Source: Calliopum simillimum (Eukaryota > Arthropoda > Insecta > Diptera > Lauxaniidae). Taken from it: a stretch of 64,000 nucleotides of DNA. The translations under genes were made by a program, and so were the position numbers. The DNA is taken from NCBI GenBank assembly GCA_951812925.1, contig OX638369.1:23465329-23529328 (forward strand), in the 5' to 3' direction. How positions within the stretch are numbered: position 1 is the stretch's first letter; each line of letters starts with the position of its first letter. Shown here piece by piece: positions 61,251-64,000 of the stretch. Under the pieces are notes generated by a model, which saw only the letters and a list, made by a program, of their open reading frames with translations, did not search any database and had not been told where the DNA came from.

Positions 61251-61410
61251 TTCAATAAGATTGTATAAATATACTGAATTAAATTAATTGAATATGTATC
61301 AAAGAACTATGTACCGTATTAAAGAGGGTTCACAATGGACCAGCAGAATGGTCTAAGTGGAAGTTGGCTTGTATACATGCCAACGATGCCCTCGCAACCT
61401 AACCTAACCT
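59806..61410 (+). mobile_element. 5'-truncated non-LTR retrotransposon with 12-bp TSD
   Basis: AATAGTTTAGTA occurs just before (59794-59805) and just after (61411-61422) the element, a clean 12-bp target duplication. The 3' end is a tandem AACCT/CCTAA tail (61396-61410) instead of poly(A). The 1605 bp carry the C-terminal part of the polymerase and RNase H. Most of the element is missing, as expected from aborted reverse transcription. It sits in the foldback 58968-62689. Confidence 0.93.
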
Positions 61411-62186
61411 AATAGTTTAGTAGGGTCATTCACTAAATCTAGCATAGAACCGTCATTTTTCATGCGATTATGGTCCGCAAAGTCACAAAATTTTTGTAAT
61501 TAAATATGTTATTGATAAAAATAATAAAACTTGATTTTTTGTGACTTTTCGGTCTCGAAAAATCCTTTGTATATTATCGAAAGATGTCCTTACTTTAAAC
61601 GCTTATAACTCGGAAGCTGGGAATCCAATTGAAAAACGGTAAAATATGTCTTTTTGACAATAAATTTTGCTATTTGAATCCATTGACAAAAATTAATTTT
61701 ACTTGTTGTTGTTTTTGTTCTATAGCTTTAAGTAGATGTCAAAACAGTGATTTTTTCACTTTTGAGCAAGGATAACTCAGGATTCTGATGGTGTATAAAA
61801 ATTTTTGTATTACAAACATAATTAATAGCCTTCAACTTTACATCTGTATACTCAAACTTTATATCGAAATATGTTTTTTGCAGACTGATAAAAAGTGCCA
61901 CGTTTGTGACATTTTTGATGCGCCACGTTTGTGACATTTTTGAAGTTTATCAGTCATTGTAAAGCACGCTTTTGAGTTCAAGATTTTTCCGAAAGAATTT
62001 GGGGTCATGTATGCAAATCCTACAAAAAAATTGTTCCATGCATAAGATAAAATGTACTACCTTGGAGTGCCGAGTGCCACGTTTGTGACCATAATTTAAA
62101 AAACAAAACTGTTTTTGTTTATAAACTGCCCTATAAAATGCAAACAGATTTCTTTTTGGACGCTTCTGGACATGATGACCTTTGGT

Positions 62187-62223
62187 TGATAGATAGTGAT
62201 AGTGATAATGATAGTGATAGTGA
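62187..62223 (+). repeat. GATAGT hexanucleotide microsatellite
   Basis: Six units of GATAGT with one GATAAT variant. The plus frame reads Asp-Ser repeats (62138-62350), which is low complexity and not evidence of a gene. Confidence 0.8.
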
Positions 62224-62689
62224 ATTAAGGCATATGTATCGCAATCTAGTGACTGAAACATTAGTACCATGCAGTAGTAGCATAATGCTTTCAAGAAATT
62301 TTTTTTCCAAAACTAGGGGACAGTTTTCAATTCGAAATTTTGCCCTCTAAAAATTATTTAAAACTGCAGGTGAGCTCAGAATATTGTAGCCCTAAGTATT
62401 TACTTAATATGTGTAGTAACTTGTTTTCTGTTCCATTACCGGTTTTTGGTCGTTTTTCATCGTTTTGTGTTTAAAAAGTAGGGGTAGGACATGCCACGTT
62501 TGTGACATTTAGGGTATATTTGCAAACTTTCACAGTAGACCAATAATTATTTGGTAGTAAAATTGATCCGCTCTGTTAGAAAAACATTGTTTCTAACTTA
62601 TAGCGTCATTTTTTGTGAAAAAAAAGCCTTCTGTATAGGCGAAATCGCCAGAGGACACAAAAAGTACAGTTATCTGAGAATCACCCATA

Positions 62690-63125
62690 TACTTAACATA
62701 CATTAAGATGGGGCAAGTAAGAATTTTTGTGCAATATAACTCGAGGTGATTTTTTTTTTAATGATAAAATCTTTACTGAAGCATGTAAAATGAAATGTGA
62801 AAAGTTAATTGCGATATTGTATTTGCATAACAAGCTCTTCAAAGTCAAGTGTTGCAAAATTGGTATATTGAATATTGATTTTTAAAATATTATAATTCTT
62901 CAAAAAATGTATTTGTGAGGGTCAAAAAAGTAGGCAAGAGAGCGTTTTAAGTATTTTAGTACTAAAATAATAGAAAATTTAGTTATTTTTTCATATACGA
63001 AAAAATTAACCTTACGCTTGTAGCTTGACTTAGTATGTTCCCAAAAATGATCTGAACATGAAAATCGGCTGAGAAATGTCCTAGTTATAGGCAATTATGT
63101 GAGGAGGGATGTGAGAGTGTGGGAG
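62690..63125. other. Non-coding AT-rich DNA
   Basis: Nothing recognisable; the minus frame 62900-63094 matches no family. Confidence 0.45.
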
Positions 63126-63389
63126 ATTTTTTACTAGAGGCATGAAATGGCTGCAATGTATAATGTCTGGTTTTGTTCAAATTGCAATGTACATCAGTGA
63201 ACCAATAAGTGATTGATATCTAGTATCATCTACTATTTTGCAAATTACACAATCTGCACAATTTTCGAATTTCATCAAAGGATCAAGTAGGGTGCTGCAA
63301 CTCCTACATTCTTTCATGTTGCACTCACTCAGTAATTCTAAAATTAACTTTACCGGAAGGGGTGTGGCAGATCTTGTTACGCTAGTCAT
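63126..63389 (-). pseudogene. Copia-type polyprotein fragment (RT end)
   Basis: The minus frame reads VKLILELLSECNMKECRSCS then TLLDP, DDTRYQSLIGSLMYIAI, a TGA at 63177-63179, and in the same frame TKPDIIH. This is the conserved join between reverse transcriptase and RNase H of Ty1/Copia elements, where families typically have FNM-x-C, STPLDP, YRSLIGSLMYLA and TRPDIA. Only about 75 residues survive. No LTRs, integrase or ends are present. The upstream end (plus-strand right) abuts the 142-bp repeat. Confidence 0.75.
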
Positions 63390-63419
63390 GGAATAGCTGT
63401 AATGCTTTTTGGATTTTTT

Positions 63420-64000
63420 ATTTATTTGGGAGGTGCCACGCCCTCTTGTCGTAGTTCGTCTAGTCTCTGCTCAAAGTTTTCATTTAATATTCTTAGTATC
63501 TCAGTGAAATTTGGACGGCTTACCTCAAAAAACGCTTTTAGTATAGCATTTTTAAACTTGCTTATATGGAAGGTGCCACGCCTTCCTGTCAGAGTTCGCC
63601 TTGTTTTTGCTCAAAGTTTAAATTTAATATTCTCAGTATCTGAGAAAAATTTGGGCGGATCATCTCAAAAAAAGCTTTCGGTATTGCAATTTGAAACTTT
63701 TATTTGTATGGGAGGTGCCACGCCCCCCTATCTGAGTTTGTCTAGTTTTTTCTCAAAGCTTGCATTTAATATTATTAGTACCTAAATTAAATTTGGACGG
63801 CTTATCTAAAAAAACGCTTTCATTATAGCATTTTTAAACTTTTGCTTATATGGGAGGTGCCACGGCCCTTTGTCCGAACTCAACTTATTTTTGCTCAAAA
63901 AATGCACTTACTATCCTTAGTGCCTAAAAACTGATTTTCAAAAGTTTACGTGCAGAATTACATTTTTGGCCAGCTTTTACTTCGATTGGCACCTGTGTGC
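63420..64000 (-). repeat. 142-bp tandem repeat (array B), runs off the window
   Basis: AGGTGCCACGCC recurs at 63431, 63571, 63713 and 63855 (140, 142 and 142 bp apart). Units also carry TTTGCTCAAAGTTT, TCAGTATCT and TTTAAACTTTTGCTTATAT. It is the reverse complement of array A at 11130-11600. The long frame 63402-63785 is the repeat read through and not a gene. The array probably continues beyond 64000. Confidence 0.8.

Larger units (their letters stand above)
58968..62689. mobile_element. Inverted-repeat element carrying a LINE (FB-4)
   Basis: TATGTGTGATTTTTAGATAA then CTGTGCTTTTT at the left pairs with TATGGGTGATTCTCAGATAA then CTGTACTTTTT inward from the right. TACTTA is directly repeated outside (58962-58967 and 62690-62695) and may be the target duplication. 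Inner arms about 59460-59600 and 61610-61760 are also inverted (AATTAATTTTTGTCAATGGA; CCGTTTTTCAATTGGATTCC). GCCACGTTTGTGACATTT-type motifs recur at about 59167, 61898, 61922, 62082 and 62492. Without the LINE (59806-61410) it is about 2.1 kb. No transposase was recognised. Confidence 0.65.

Noticed and set aside
61396..61412. CCTAA repeats considered as telomeric DNA
   Set aside because: Only about three units, directly before the target duplication of a LINE; they are its 3' tail.
62138..62350. Asp/Ser-rich 70-aa frame considered as the acidic N-terminus of a piggyBac-type transposase
   Set aside because: The acidic stretch is a GATAGT microsatellite, and there is no downstream transposase or TTAA duplication.
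63402..63785. 127-aa open frame at the window end
   Set aside because: It is the 142-bp tandem repeat read through, with repeated peptide segments in the same spacing.

Overview
This window is AT-rich, repeat-dense nuclear DNA of a higher fly (Brachycera). A tephritid-like fruit fly is the best guess from four traits: (CAG/CAA)n and (TG)n tracts typical of dipteran intergenic DNA, a mini-me-like core followed by a GGCT microsatellite, irritans-type mariners, and a rosa-type DD41D mariner, a group first described in tephritids. The genus cannot be fixed from sequence alone. I found no intact host protein-coding gene, rRNA or CRISPR array in the 64 kb. Every recognisable coding sequence is a decayed transposable-element gene, so the window is either intergenic or lies inside a very long intron.

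Layout, left to right. 0-4.3 kb: host-like and degenerate repeat DNA with a 328-bp TA-flanked MITE. 4.3-6.5 kb: a dead DD34D mariner, then an internally deleted irritans-type mariner. 8.2-12.6 kb: GGCAACCCT repeats, a LINE 3' fragment, a mini-me-like element, a 142-bp tandem repeat, two tRNA-like pol III promoter remnants and a MITE. 13.7-15.0 kb: a 1.28-kb near-perfect foldback. 16.3-19.1 kb: a ~150-bp satellite, then a MITE shell split by a rosa-type mariner. 20.8-22.8 kb: a tandem repeat interrupted by a pogo-like element holding a PHD-finger ORF remnant. 24.4-26.2 kb: a foldback made of AAATAACGCCC repeats, then a 5'-truncated LINE. 29.4-30.3 kb: an LTR-like unit. 32.5-33.6 and 43.1-43.7 kb: two expanded minisatellites. 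38.6-40.9 kb: a 571-bp tandem duplication with a foldback inside it. 43.9-46.7 kb: a MITE, then a foldback split by a pogo-like element and by a solo LTR. 48.6-53.2 kb: a small foldback, a short tandem repeat, a pogo-like element containing the second mariner copy, and a second large foldback. 55.5-57.6 kb: two MITEs and a bipartite tandem array. 59.0-62.7 kb: a foldback containing a 5'-truncated RNase H LINE with target-site duplications. 63.1-64.0 kb: a Copia fragment and the 142-bp repeat in inverted orientation.

The window reads as a stratigraphy of nested insertions. In several cases a second copy of the interrupted repeat elsewhere in the window shows the empty site: mariner in the 48.6-kb repeat family, the solo LTR in the 59-kb foldback family, and the foldback and pogo-like element in a shared sequence at 24.4 and 49.7 kb. 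The dominant class is long-inverted-repeat, non-autonomous DNA elements. Two foldbacks share a core but have different outer arms, and three pogo-like elements share an alignable 28-nt terminus. Boundaries come from reading inverted repeats by eye and are accurate to a few bases unless stated.
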